Shown piece by piece: positions 28,262 to 36,227 of a DNA stretch of 64,000 bases. A program made the translations under genes and the position numbers. Under the pieces are notes generated by a model. That model worked only from the letters and a program-made list of their open reading frames with translations, was not told the DNA's origin and made no database searches. The first letter of the stretch is position 1; each line of letters opens with the position of its first letter. Source of the stretch: Beijerinckiaceae bacterium (lineage in GTDB: Bacteria > Pseudomonadota > Alphaproteobacteria > Rhizobiales > Beijerinckiaceae); assembly GCA_024304885.1 (NCBI GenBank), contig JALJOM010000008.1, positions 310,001 to 374,000 of the forward strand, written 5' to 3'.

Positions 28262-29391
28262 CGTGCCGCCTCGAGCAGGCGGACCTTCTGGCCCGGATGC
28301 AGCGCCTGGACGCCGGCCGTCACCACGATGTCCCCGGTCTCGAGCCCGGTGCCGACGACGACGGTGCCCGGATCGAAGCGCGCCACCTCGATCTCGCGCA
28401 TCGACACCGTCGAGGTCGCGGGATCGACGACCCAGACGCCCGGCCGGCGCTCGAATTGGGTGAGCGCTGTCGCAGGGATCGAAATTCCGGTCGTCGGATC
28501 GAGATCCAGGCGTCCGACGACGGTCGCGCCGAGCCGCATCGCGGGCGGCGGATCGACGATGGTCACGCGCACGCGAAAGGTCCGCGTCACCGGGTCGGCT
28601 TGCGGATCGACCTGACGCACGCGCCCCTCTGCAGTCACGGACGGATCATCCGTCAACGCGATCGTGATCCGTGGCTCGTGAGGGGCAGAGCGCAGGATCT
28701 GCGCGGGCACGTCGAAGACCGCGTCCCAGCCGCCCTGGCGCGCCACGCGAAAGATCATCTGGCCGGCCTGCACGACCTCGCCCGCCTCGGCGCCGCGAGC
28801 GACGATCGTGCCCGGAGCATCGGCGCGAAGCTCGGTGAAGCTCACCCGGTCCTCGGCAAGCTTCACTTGGGCCTTGGCGTCGTCGACGGCGGCTTCGGCG
28901 GATTGGCGCGCTTGCTTGGCATTGTCGAACAGGACGCGTGTGGTGTGGCCTCGTGCGAGGAGGCTTTCCTGCCGCGTGAAATTGTTCCTGGCCTCCTTCA
29001 GCCGTGCCTCGGCGGCGACGAGGCTCGCACGGGCGGAGCGCAGCCGGTTCAGCTCGTCCTCGGGATCGAGCCGCGCCAGCAATTGATCCAGAGCGATGAC
29101 GTCGCCGGCGCCGACGAATCGCTCGATCATCCGGCCGCCGATCCGAAAGGCGAGGGTCGCCTCGTTCTCGGCCTGGATGTGCCCCGTCAACGCGACGCGC
29201 TCGGCGCGCTCGCTTTTCTCGACGGTGACGGTGCGGACCGGGCGCACCGGCGGGGCTGCCGTCTCCGTCGCTTCGCGACATCCGGCGAGCATCACGGCTC
29301 CGGCGGCGAGCATGGCGAAGAACCAGGACGAGCCGAGCCGTCCCGTCACGTGAGCGCTAGGAGTGGCCAAGTCGGATCCTCGTTCGGTCAT
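28258..29391 (-). CDS. RND efflux periplasmic adaptor (MFP subunit)
   Basis: A 377-residue membrane-fusion lipoprotein. A signal sequence with lipobox MLAGC puts the acylated Cys at residue 38. The family order follows: RPVRTVTVEKSERAERVALTGHIQAENEATLAFRIGG (lipoyl half), a coiled-coil hairpin (about 130-200), RADAPGTIVARGAEAGEVVQAGQMIF (second lipoyl half) and a beta-barrel with RVRVTIVDPPPAMRLGATVVG. It bridges the RND permease to an outer-membrane channel that is not in this window. It is the first gene of the pair, and its TGA overlaps the ATG of the permease gene. No dedicated regulator is adjacent. Confidence 0.94.
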   Translation of the reverse strand: MTERGSDLATPSAHVTGRLGSSWFFAMLAAGAVMLAGCREATETAAPPVRPVRTVTVEKSERAERVALTGHIQAENEATLAFRIGGRMIERFVGAGDVIALDQLLARLDPEDELNRLRSARASLVAAEARLKEARNNFTRQESLLARGHTTRVLFDNAKQARQSAEAAVDDAKAQVKLAEDRVSFTELRADAPGTIVARGAEAGEVVQAGQMIFRVARQGGWDAVFDVPAQILRSAPHEPRITIALTDDPSVTAEGRVRQVDPQADPVTRTFRVRVTIVDPPPAMRLGATVVGRLDLDPTTGISIPATALTQFERRPGVWVVDPATSTVSMREIEVARFDPGTVVVGTGLETGDIVVTAGVQALHPGQKVRLLEAAR

Positions 29392-29477
29392 GCGGTCCGA
29401 TCATACACCGCGGTCGAGGGAGGAGCGAGCAATCGAGCCGCATTCTGCTCGCGGCGAGAGACGCGGCGCCAGGCGTG

Positions 29478-29975
29478 TCAGTGCCCTTTGGGAGAAAGCC
29501 GGTCGGTCAGGGCGAGCATCACGGCCGAAACGACGAAGACGAGATGAATACCGGCGAACCAGAAAAACTCGCGGTTCGTCGTGTTCTCGACGTCCATGAA
29601 GGCGCGCAAGAGCTGAACGCCCGATATCACGATGATCGCGGACACGAGATTCAGCTTCAAGCCGGAAAAATCGATTCTTATCATCCACGTCGGCCAGGTC
29701 ACGTGCCTGGCCGTATCGATCCGCGACACGAAATTCTCGTAGGCCGAGAAGATGACGAGGACGACCAGGGCGGCGGCAAAGGTGACATCGATCAGCCCGA
29801 GGATCTCGACGAGGACGTCGATTTCGGTCGCATCCCACAGCTTCGGCAGCAGAAGGTGGAGATGCTGGGCCATTTTCGCCGCGAGGACGACGAGGGCCAG
29901 CGCCAAGGCCAGCAAGAAAGCGGCGAGCACCCATCGGCTCGCGAAAAGGATTGCTTCGAGGAGCGTTCTGAGCAT
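29478..29975 (-). CDS. YqhA family (UPF0114) membrane protein
   Basis: A 165-residue inner-membrane protein. It starts MLRTLLEAILFASRWVLAAF, the conserved UPF0114 N-terminus, followed by ILGLIDVTFAAALVVLVIFSAYENFVSRID and SGLKLNLVSAIIVISGVQLLRAFMD, which mark the TIGR00645/YqhA family. Three to four TM segments are predicted. Function is unknown. The ATG at 29975 is preferred over an upstream TTG-led frame because homology begins there. It follows another small membrane protein gene on the same strand with 40 bp between them. Confidence 0.9.
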   Translation of the reverse strand: MLRTLLEAILFASRWVLAAFLLALALALVVLAAKMAQHLHLLLPKLWDATEIDVLVEILGLIDVTFAAALVVLVIFSAYENFVSRIDTARHVTWPTWMIRIDFSGLKLNLVSAIIVISGVQLLRAFMDVENTTNREFFWFAGIHLVFVVSAVMLALTDRLSPKGH

Positions 29976-30015
29976 CCCGAGACCAGATCGGCGCTTCAAT
30001 CGGCGGTCACCGAGG

Positions 30016-30573
30016 TCAGCCCTCGTCTCGCTCGCCGCGTCGCTGCCAGACGATCGACCAGAGCCCGACCCCGGCCGCGATGGCGAGGACGATCAAGAGC
30101 GCATTGCCTTTGAGCCATGCGATGGCCGGAACGAGCACGGCCATGACAACGCCGAGGAGGCAGATTTCCCACGCAACGTGGATGCCGGCGAGAAAGGTGC
30201 CGAGCGCCAGGAGAAGCAGCAGGGCGAGCCCGCTCGCTTGCGCGGGGAGCAAGAGCTGAACCGCAGGAAGGAACAATATGGTCATGGCGACGAGGATGGC
30301 CAGCCAGTGCGCTGCCTGTGTCCACATCAAGCGAGCTCTGGCAGCCCGGGTTTCGACCTTGGTCCAGCCCGTCGTCACGCAGAGCAAGCCTGTCGCGAAG
30401 GCAACGAACTCCCAGTAAAATCCGAGCGGCTGCTGGGCGATCGAGGTGTAGGCCACGCCGAATACGATCAGCACGAGGACGACGACGTAGGGAAGCGTTC
30501 GCAGCAGGAGTATTTCCCTGCGCGAATGGGAGACCGGTTCGGGAGACTCGTCCGCCGTCGAGAAGTCGTTCAT
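30016..30573 (-). CDS. Small multi-pass membrane protein, unknown
   Basis: A 185-residue hydrophobic protein with about six TM segments (roughly 27-46, 52-70, 84-102, 110-128, 133-152 and 158-176) and short charged ends. I do not recognise a family; there are no conserved polar motifs beyond GFYWEFVAFATG and TGWTKVETR. It is upstream of the yqhA-like gene in the same direction and probably co-transcribed. The start at 30573 follows an AGGTG stretch. Confidence 0.72.
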   Translation of the reverse strand: MNDFSTADESPEPVSHSRREILLLRTLPYVVVLVLIVFGVAYTSIAQQPLGFYWEFVAFATGLLCVTTGWTKVETRAARARLMWTQAAHWLAILVAMTILFLPAVQLLLPAQASGLALLLLLALGTFLAGIHVAWEICLLGVVMAVLVPAIAWLKGNALLIVLAIAAGVGLWSIVWQRRGERDEG

Positions 30574-30680
30574 GGGAGCACCTGGCGATACAAGAGGACA
30601 GCGGGGCTCGAGCGCCGCGGAGGCTATGCGATGGGACGGCCGCGTCGATCCCGACCATTGTCCCCCATGTGCGCAGCGCG

Positions 30681-30711
30681 CCGGCTGCCGGTTCGCTGGA
30701 AATTGCTCTAG
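30681..30711. repeat. Family A repeat, right-half fragment
   Basis: CCGGTTCGCTGGAAATTGC followed by TCTAG is the conserved right end of family A; the left half is missing. It lies in the 499-bp gap 30574-31072, which otherwise holds only the composite repeat at 30802-30915. Confidence 0.65.
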
Positions 30712-30801
30712 GCTCGACGTTGGTCTCGGCCTTGCTGCCTAGGGCCGCCTTCCGGGGCCCTCGGAGCCACCTTCATGCATGCGACGAGCAGCTTGCGGGA
30801 T

Positions 30802-30915
30802 TAGAGCGGGATGAGGAAAGGCGTACAGCGGCTTTCCGCCCGCATACTGCTCTGAACTTTTGGAATCGATCACGACGACTTTGAATCGATTCGATCCAAA
30901 GTCGTCGTGATCTAG
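30802..30915. repeat. Family B palindromic repeat, copy 1
   Basis: A first hairpin (AGAGCGGGATG...CTGCTCT) leads into CTGAACTTTTGGAATC, then a perfect 16-bp inverted repeat: GATCACGACGACTTTG (30868-30883), 13 bases, CAAAGTCGTCGTGATC (30897-30912), ending CTAG. Two further copies are at 45889 and 47341. Confidence 0.85.
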
Positions 30916-31072
30916 GCTTCGGACGCAAGACCTCGCTCCGAAGCGTCTTGCTCCTGGAACCTCGGCGAGCCTGACCGATGTGGGCCGGTGCACGCGGGCT
31001 CGACGCGCGTGCACCCTCGTTCCGCATTGCGCCTCCCCGCCTATCCGACGCTCGAAGCGCGACTGCAGAGGG

Positions 31073-31333
31073 TCAGATGCAAACCCACTTCCAATAGCAT
31101 CTGCGACGATTGGGGCGCGTCCTGACGCAGACCCGGCGGCGCACCCTGCGGCAGTGAACGGGAGAAATCGGCAGCTCTGCGGAATTGCCTTCCGACAGGC
31201 ATTGCGCCGCGGCCTTGCCGGTCGTGAGCGGCGTTGCTTCCGCGGCGGTCGGTATCAGAGCCACGACGGTGGTGGCCGTTACGAGGCTGCCGAGCGCGGC
31301 TTGCAACATCCTGCGCCGATTCATCATCGTCAT
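31073..31333 (-). CDS. Small secreted Cys- and Arg-rich protein
   Basis: An 86-residue precursor. The first about 33 residues are a signal peptide (RRRMLQAALGSLVTATTVVALIPTAAEA) with a likely cut after AEA. The mature part of about 53 residues is basic and has five Cys (AAQC, PVHC, RRVC, RRRC, WKWVC) and an Arg-rich centre. Similar small export proteins of unknown role are frequent in Hyphomicrobiales. GGGAGGAACTCC precedes the ATG at 31333. It stands alone between repeats. Confidence 0.72.
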   Translation of the reverse strand: MTMMNRRRMLQAALGSLVTATTVVALIPTAAEATPLTTGKAAAQCLSEGNSAELPISPVHCRRVRRRVCVRTRPNRRRCYWKWVCI

Positions 31334-31464
31334 GGAGTTCCTCCCCTTACTTCGCGATCGTCGTCGCTCCGGCTATGCGCCAGCCGCTCTATTATAGACC
31401 CCGCAGCGGCGAACTCAATAGCGCCACCTCGGAAATACCCGGCGACTTTCGTGGAATTGGCCTG

Positions 31465-31566
31465 GAGCACCTCCCGATCCAGCTGGACCGGAAAGTGCTT
31501 TGCATCCATGCATAATCGCATTTTCACGACGCGAGCCGGAGGCCCCTTCGCTGAAGAATGGTTCGG
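31465..31566. repeat. Family A two-hairpin repeat, diverged copy
   Basis: GAGCACCTCCCGATCCAGC, GGAAAGTGCTTTGCATCC, TCGCATTTTCACGACGCGAG and CCCTTCGCTGAAGAATGGTTC follow the consensus order in the gap between the secreted protein and the permease genes. Confidence 0.6.
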
Positions 31567-31620
31567 AGCCGGCGCGGGAGCTCGCGGCGGGGCCGTCCAT
31601 TCCATGGTCCGCCGACAACT

Positions 31621-33072
31621 TCAAAACGAGCCGAAGACCGTGCCGAGACCGACGACCGCGACGAGCGCGACGAGACCGCCGACGATCGAGACCACCACGA
31701 TATCGAGATAGCTCTCGCGGTGGGTCGCCCCGCAAACGGCGAGGAGAGTCACCACGGCACCGTTGTGCGGCAGGCTGTCGAGCGTGCCCGAGCCGATCAC
31801 CGCGACGCGGTGCAGGAGGTCGGGGCTAATGCTCTGCTCGGCAGCGAGTCGCATATAGGTTTCGCCGAGCGCATCGAGCGCGATCGTGAGGCCGCCCGAG
31901 GCCGATCCCGTCAGCGACGCGAGCACATTGGTCGCGACGGCGAGCGACACGAGTGGTCCGCCCTCGATCGACAGAACCCATTGCCGCACCTCGGCGAAGA
32001 CAGGCAATCCGGCGACGACCGCACCAAATCCCACCAGGCTCCCAACGCTCAACGCCGGTAGGACCGAGGCATTGGCCCCCGAGTCCATGCTCGCGCGTAA
32101 GTCGCGGAGGTATCGCAAGTTGACGGCAATCAAGGTCAGGATCGCGCAGGCGAGCGCGACGACGACGGCCCATACCCCGCCGACCGCGGACAAGGTGGTG
32201 GCTCCGAAGCGCGCCTCGGCCAGGAAGGACACGTCGAGGCTCGGCAGGACGAACAGCGACATCGCGAGGTTGACGCCGACCACGACGACGAGCGGTAGCG
32301 CCGCGGCTGCGATCGGGGGGCTCGTCTCGCTTCTGTGACCACGGTGATATTCGGCGGGATCGAACTCGCGGGCTGTCGTGGCGCGTTCGCGGACGAGGAG
32401 ATCCTCGGTCGCATCGACGGTCGACGTGGGTCCCGTGCCATAGCCCTCGCCCCTGCGGCGGGCGGCGGCCTCCGCGCGACCGAGCCACCAGAGCCCGACG
32501 GCCAGCATGATCGCGGAGGCGATGATCCCGAGGCCCGGCGCCGCGAAAGGCGTGGTGCCGAAGAACGGCATCGGGATCGCGTTGTTGATCGACGGGGTTC
32601 CGGGGAGGGCCGACATGGTGAATGTGGAGGTGCCGAGGAAGATCGCCCCAGGCATCAGGCGGCGCGGGATGCCGGCCGCCTGGAAGAGCGCCTGTGCCAT
32701 GGGCGCGAGAACGAAATAGGCGACGAAGAGGCTGACCCCGCCGTAGGTGACCGCCATGCCCGCGAGCACGACCGCGAGGACGGAGCGGCGCGGGCCGAGC
32801 TTCTCGGTCATGAAATGCGCGATCGCGGTGACCGAGCCCGAATCCTCCATCAGCTTGCCGAACAAGGCGCCGAGCAGGAAGATCGGGAAGAACTGCGCCA
32901 CGAATTGTGCGGCGCTGCCCATGAAGGTCTGGGTCCAGCTGGCCAGCAGCGGCTCCCGCGAGAAGGCCGCGGCGACGAGCGCTACGACCGGGGCGAGCAG
33001 AAGCACGCTCCAGCCGCGATAGGCGAGCCACATCAAGAGGACCAGGGCAACGAGGATTCCTGCGAGCCCCAT
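31621..33072 (-). CDS. GntP family permease
   Basis: A 483-residue transporter with about 12 hydrophobic segments, related to gluconate/organic-acid:proton symporters. Family patterns include FFPIFLLGALFGKLMEDSGSVTAIAHFMTEKLG (N-terminal half), YGGVSLFVAYFVLAPMAQALFQAAGIPRRLMPGAIFLGTSTFTMSALPGTPSINNAIPMPFF and, at the C-terminus, LTGSASGGLTIALDALG with ISPDLLHRVAVIGSGTLDSLPHNGAVVTLL. The substrate is probably a sugar acid or hydroxy-acid but is not determined here. The ATG at 33072 is 4 bp after the patatin stop, so the pair is an operon. Confidence 0.9.
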   Translation of the reverse strand: MGLAGILVALVLLMWLAYRGWSVLLLAPVVALVAAAFSREPLLASWTQTFMGSAAQFVAQFFPIFLLGALFGKLMEDSGSVTAIAHFMTEKLGPRRSVLAVVLAGMAVTYGGVSLFVAYFVLAPMAQALFQAAGIPRRLMPGAIFLGTSTFTMSALPGTPSINNAIPMPFFGTTPFAAPGLGIIASAIMLAVGLWWLGRAEAAARRRGEGYGTGPTSTVDATEDLLVRERATTAREFDPAEYHRGHRSETSPPIAAAALPLVVVVGVNLAMSLFVLPSLDVSFLAEARFGATTLSAVGGVWAVVVALACAILTLIAVNLRYLRDLRASMDSGANASVLPALSVGSLVGFGAVVAGLPVFAEVRQWVLSIEGGPLVSLAVATNVLASLTGSASGGLTIALDALGETYMRLAAEQSISPDLLHRVAVIGSGTLDSLPHNGAVVTLLAVCGATHRESYLDIVVVSIVGGLVALVAVVGLGTVFGSF

Positions 33073-33076
33073 GTGG

Positions 33077-34096
33077 TCAGGCCTTCTCCAGCAATAGATC
33101 GAGATCGAGCGTGGATCTCTGCCCGAGATCCGCTGCATGCTGGTCGAGAAACGATTGCGCGCACCGACGCCCCTCGTCACGCAACATGCACAGGAAATCC
33201 CATTCGGCGATATATTTGGAGGACGCGCTGAGCTCGGTCATCAGATCGCTCGTGATGCGGTGCATCCGCATCCCCGCCCATTGCGCGCCCTCGGTCTCTC
33301 CGGGATCGGCGATCTGTCGCAACAGCGCGATCATGCGCAACTCCTTGAGGAGCACCGCGTTGAAGGAGACCTCGTTGAGCCGGTTGAGGATCTCGGTCGC
33401 CGAGCGTGGCGTCCCCTTGCGCTCGACCGGATTGATCTGGACGAGGATCGTATCCCTCGACTTGCATTCGCGCACGAGCGGCGTGATGGTCGGGTTGCCG
33501 GAATAGCCGCCGTCCCAATAGGGCTCGCCGTCGATCTCGACCGCATGAAACATTGTCGGCAGGCAGGCCGAGGCGAGCAAGGCTTCTGGCGTGACGTCGT
33601 GGTTGCGGAAGATACGACCACGCCCCGTCACCACATTGGTGGCGGTGACGAAGAGCTTGATCGGTGCATCCTTCAGCCGATGAAACTCGATGGTTTCCGC
33701 CAGGACATCGCGCAAGGGATTGGCACCCCGCGGATCGAGGTCGTAGGGCGACACCATGCGCGACATCAGATCCATCGCGAGGAAGGCGGGTGAGTTGTCG
33801 AGCGTCCAGCGGCCGAGCACCACATCGAGCGGGCCGCGCTGAAACGGGCTCAGCAGAGCCGCCCGCGAGACGGCGTGCCAGAAGCGTTCGAGAACGGCTC
33901 GAGCGCGCTCCGCTCCGCCGATCGCATGGCCATAGACCAGGGCAGCCGCGTTCATGGCCCCGGCCGAAGTGCCGGAAATCCCGTCGATGGCGAGCCACGG
34001 CTCCTCGAGGAGCCGATCGAGGACGCCCCAGGTATAGGCGCCGTGCGCGCCTCCGCCCTGCAAGGCGAGATCGACGAGGACGGGATCGCGGTTCAT
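33077..34096 (-). CDS. Patatin-like phospholipase (DUF3734-type)
   Basis: A 339-residue Ser/Asp-dyad lipid hydrolase. The oxyanion loop LALQGGGAHGAYTWGVLDRLL (about 10-30), the nucleophile Ser44 in GISGTSAGAMNA and the catalytic Asp in EPYWDGGYSGNP are intact. The C-terminal third (SSKYIAEWDFLCMLRDEGR) matches the DUF3734 extension of a rhizobial subgroup, often linked to polyhydroxybutyrate or membrane-lipid turnover. There is no signal peptide. It is the first gene of a pair with the GntP permease. The start ATG at 34096 gives the normal N-terminus. Confidence 0.92.
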   Translation of the reverse strand: MNRDPVLVDLALQGGGAHGAYTWGVLDRLLEEPWLAIDGISGTSAGAMNAAALVYGHAIGGAERARAVLERFWHAVSRAALLSPFQRGPLDVVLGRWTLDNSPAFLAMDLMSRMVSPYDLDPRGANPLRDVLAETIEFHRLKDAPIKLFVTATNVVTGRGRIFRNHDVTPEALLASACLPTMFHAVEIDGEPYWDGGYSGNPTITPLVRECKSRDTILVQINPVERKGTPRSATEILNRLNEVSFNAVLLKELRMIALLRQIADPGETEGAQWAGMRMHRITSDLMTELSASSKYIAEWDFLCMLRDEGRRCAQSFLDQHAADLGQRSTLDLDLLLEKA

Positions 34097-34178
34097 GCGG
34101 GACCTATCCACGCTTCGAGACAAAAGCCGCTGTCGGCTCCGACGAGTCGAGCATGCTCCAGGACACGCCGCGCGAGCC

Positions 34179-34691
34179 TTAGGCGGCCTGGCCGAGGGCC
34201 GCCTTCAGCTTCTCCTCGTCGGCGTTGGAGAGCGACGTTTTCAAGACGCGCGGCTTGTAGGGCTCGATCTCCGGGAGCACCTTGTCTTCGGTGAAGCTCT
34301 TGAACAGGATGAAAAGGGCCGACGATTCGACGGGAATGGTCTCGCCGAGCTTTCTGATGAAGTCGTCCTCGATTCCGTAGTCGACGAGCGAGCCCGCGAG
34401 CGCGCCGGACCCTGCACCGACGGCCGCGCCGAGGGCCATCCCGGCGAGCGGGTTGAGGAAAAGAAATCCGACGAGCGCGCCCAGCAAGGCACCTCTCGTC
34501 ACGCCGCTCGCGGCGCCGATCGCCGTCAGGTTGACGGCTTGCTTGATGTGAACCTTCCCGTTGGCGTCACGCTCGACGACGCAAGCGTCCTCGAGGTCGA
34601 TCAAATATTCCTTTTGCAGCGCGCGCAGCTTGTTGAGGACCTCGTCGGCGGTGTGAATGCCGTCGAAGTCGAAGACGACCAAGTTGCTCAT
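34179..34691 (-). CDS. DUF1269 domain membrane-associated protein, paralogue 1
   Basis: A 170-residue protein. The N-terminal ferredoxin-like domain (MSNLVVFDFDGIHTADEVLNKLRALQKEYLIDLEDACVV) is followed by a Gly/Ala-rich hydrophobic glycine-zipper-like centre (GALLGALVGFLFLNPLAGMALGAAVGAGSGALAGSLVDYGI, about 75-118) and a C-terminal domain with SSALFILFKSFTEDKVLPEI. The DUF1269 family has no proven function but is often stress-induced. A second paralogue is at 46141. It is 82 bp downstream of the patatin start on the same strand. Confidence 0.9.
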   Translation of the reverse strand: MSNLVVFDFDGIHTADEVLNKLRALQKEYLIDLEDACVVERDANGKVHIKQAVNLTAIGAASGVTRGALLGALVGFLFLNPLAGMALGAAVGAGSGALAGSLVDYGIEDDFIRKLGETIPVESSALFILFKSFTEDKVLPEIEPYKPRVLKTSLSNADEEKLKAALGQAA

Positions 34692-34821
34692 GTCGTGCCT
34701 CCCTTGATCGGTGTGGTATGGCATTCATGTGACACGAAGGGCCCGCGCAATATGCGCCACGGTCTCGAGCGGCAGGCGCATCGCCGCAACGGTCTCGCAT
34801 GCGATCTCGATCGGACCGCGT

Positions 34822-35883
34822 TCACGCAGCGCCTGTGGGGCTTACTCGGTTCCCGGAGTCCGGCTCGCCTCCCGGCGAGTAGAACGTCTCGATGGCGACG
34901 ATCACGACAATCGTCAACGGTGCGGCCAGGATGATGCCGAGCGTGCCGAACAAGACCGTGAAGGCGAACAGGGAAAAAAGCAAAGTGACCGGAGGAATCG
35001 AGAGCGTGCGGCTCTGTATGTAGGGTGTCACGAAATAGCCCTCGACGAAGCTCACGGCGCCGAGAACGACGAGGGCATAGACGGCGAATTGTGCTCCTTG
35101 CGTGAGCGCCGCGAGGGCGCCGATCACCATGGCGGCGATGGTTCCCACATAGGGGACGAAGGAGAGTACCCCGGCGAGGATACCGAGCGCCACGGCGGCA
35201 TCAACCCCGAAGGCCCAGAGGCCGAGGGTGGAGAAGATTCCGTTCATCACCACGACCAGGAGCTGGGTGAGCAGCCAGGTTCGAAGCGACGTGCCCGAAC
35301 GCTCGAGGAAGTGGCGGACACGCGCCCTCTGCGCCACGGGCGTGAAACCGACCAAGCCGTTGATGTAGCGGCCGGGATCGATTGCGAGGTAGATTCCGCC
35401 GAACAGCATGAAGATGGCGTAGCTCGTGACGGTGCCGAGCGCCGCTGCGAGAGCGCCGAGGTTCTGTGCCACGGGAGTGACGGCTTTCGAAAAATCCGCG
35501 CCGCCGAGAATTCCTTCGAGGAGCCGCCCCGAAGGATGGGATTCGATTGTTGTCTTGAGGTTCTCGAGCGTGGCCGGGATGTCGAGGGCGATCTCGTCGA
35601 ACTGCGCCCAAAGCTGCTTCCCGTAGAAGGCGAGGGGAGCGGCGATCGACCCGACGAAAATCAAGGTGACGACAAGAACAGCCGCGGCATGAGGAATCTT
35701 GAGGTAGCGCGAGATCGGCTCCGCAAGGCCGCAGAAGGCGATCGCGACGAGGATCGCGAAAAAGCCTATGAGCGCAACCTCGGTCAGCTGCCACAAGAGA
35801 AGTCCGGCGACGGCGAGGAGCACGAGAGCGACCCCGGGACGGTTCGGGCCGGGAGAACCACCTTGCCCGGAGGGGCCTGTCAT
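34822..35883 (-). CDS. AI-2E family transporter (PerM/YdiK type)
   Basis: A 353-residue membrane protein with the AI-2E transporter layout. Two pairs of N-terminal helices are followed by an extracytoplasmic helical stretch (FDEIALDIPATLENLKTTIESHPSG...), then FVPYVGTIAAMVIGALAALTQG and YFVTPYIQSRTLSIPPVTLLFSLFAFTVLFGTLGIILAAPLTIVV, the family hallmark. Members export diverse small molecules or ions, and autoinducer transport should not be assumed. It lies between a DUF1269 gene and the TonB receptor operon, with an unrelated neighbourhood. Confidence 0.92.
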   Translation of the reverse strand: MTGPSGQGGSPGPNRPGVALVLLAVAGLLLWQLTEVALIGFFAILVAIAFCGLAEPISRYLKIPHAAAVLVVTLIFVGSIAAPLAFYGKQLWAQFDEIALDIPATLENLKTTIESHPSGRLLEGILGGADFSKAVTPVAQNLGALAAALGTVTSYAIFMLFGGIYLAIDPGRYINGLVGFTPVAQRARVRHFLERSGTSLRTWLLTQLLVVVMNGIFSTLGLWAFGVDAAVALGILAGVLSFVPYVGTIAAMVIGALAALTQGAQFAVYALVVLGAVSFVEGYFVTPYIQSRTLSIPPVTLLFSLFAFTVLFGTLGIILAAPLTIVVIVAIETFYSPGGEPDSGNRVSPTGAA

Positions 35884-36015
35884 CTCGGTCGGGCTCCTTG
35901 CGTCATCTGCGATGGCCCTGGGATCGCGACGGTCGCCGCCGAGCGGTCAGCCGCGCAGGATCGACGAAGACGTGCAGCCGGATCCTGGCATCCCGAAAGC
36001 TCCAGATCGGGGTCG

Positions 36016-36052
36016 CCGGCTCGGCCGATTTCTGCGACGTCGGCCGAGCCGG
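36016..36052 (-). terminator. Strong hairpin downstream of the TonB receptor operon
   Basis: CCGGCTCGGCCGA (36016-36028) and TCGGCCGAGCCGG (36040-36052) are perfect 13-bp complements around an 11-nt loop. It lies 176 bp past the stop of the last gene of the receptor operon and ahead of the AI-2E gene, all on the minus strand. There is no T tract, so it may act with Rho or as a 3' stabiliser. The rest of the 344-bp gap 35884-36227 shows nothing recognisable. Confidence 0.5.
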
Positions 36053-36227
36053 ACCGCGAGAAGCTACAGCCTTACGCAGGCGATGCAACAGTTTTGTGGC
36101 GGCCATCGCGCCCGACGGCGGGCTCGACCCCATTGCGACAAATCCTCGATTCGAGGGAGCCGAACCTCCGAAGCCCGAGATCGGCTCCGTGCATTTTCGA
36201 TGGCTCGGAACTTGCCCCGTCCGGACC

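Noticed and set aside
26369-28615. About 750-codon frame antisense to the RND permease gene
   Set aside because: It is rich in Arg, Asp and Gly without motifs. The opposite strand encodes a complete RND transporter.
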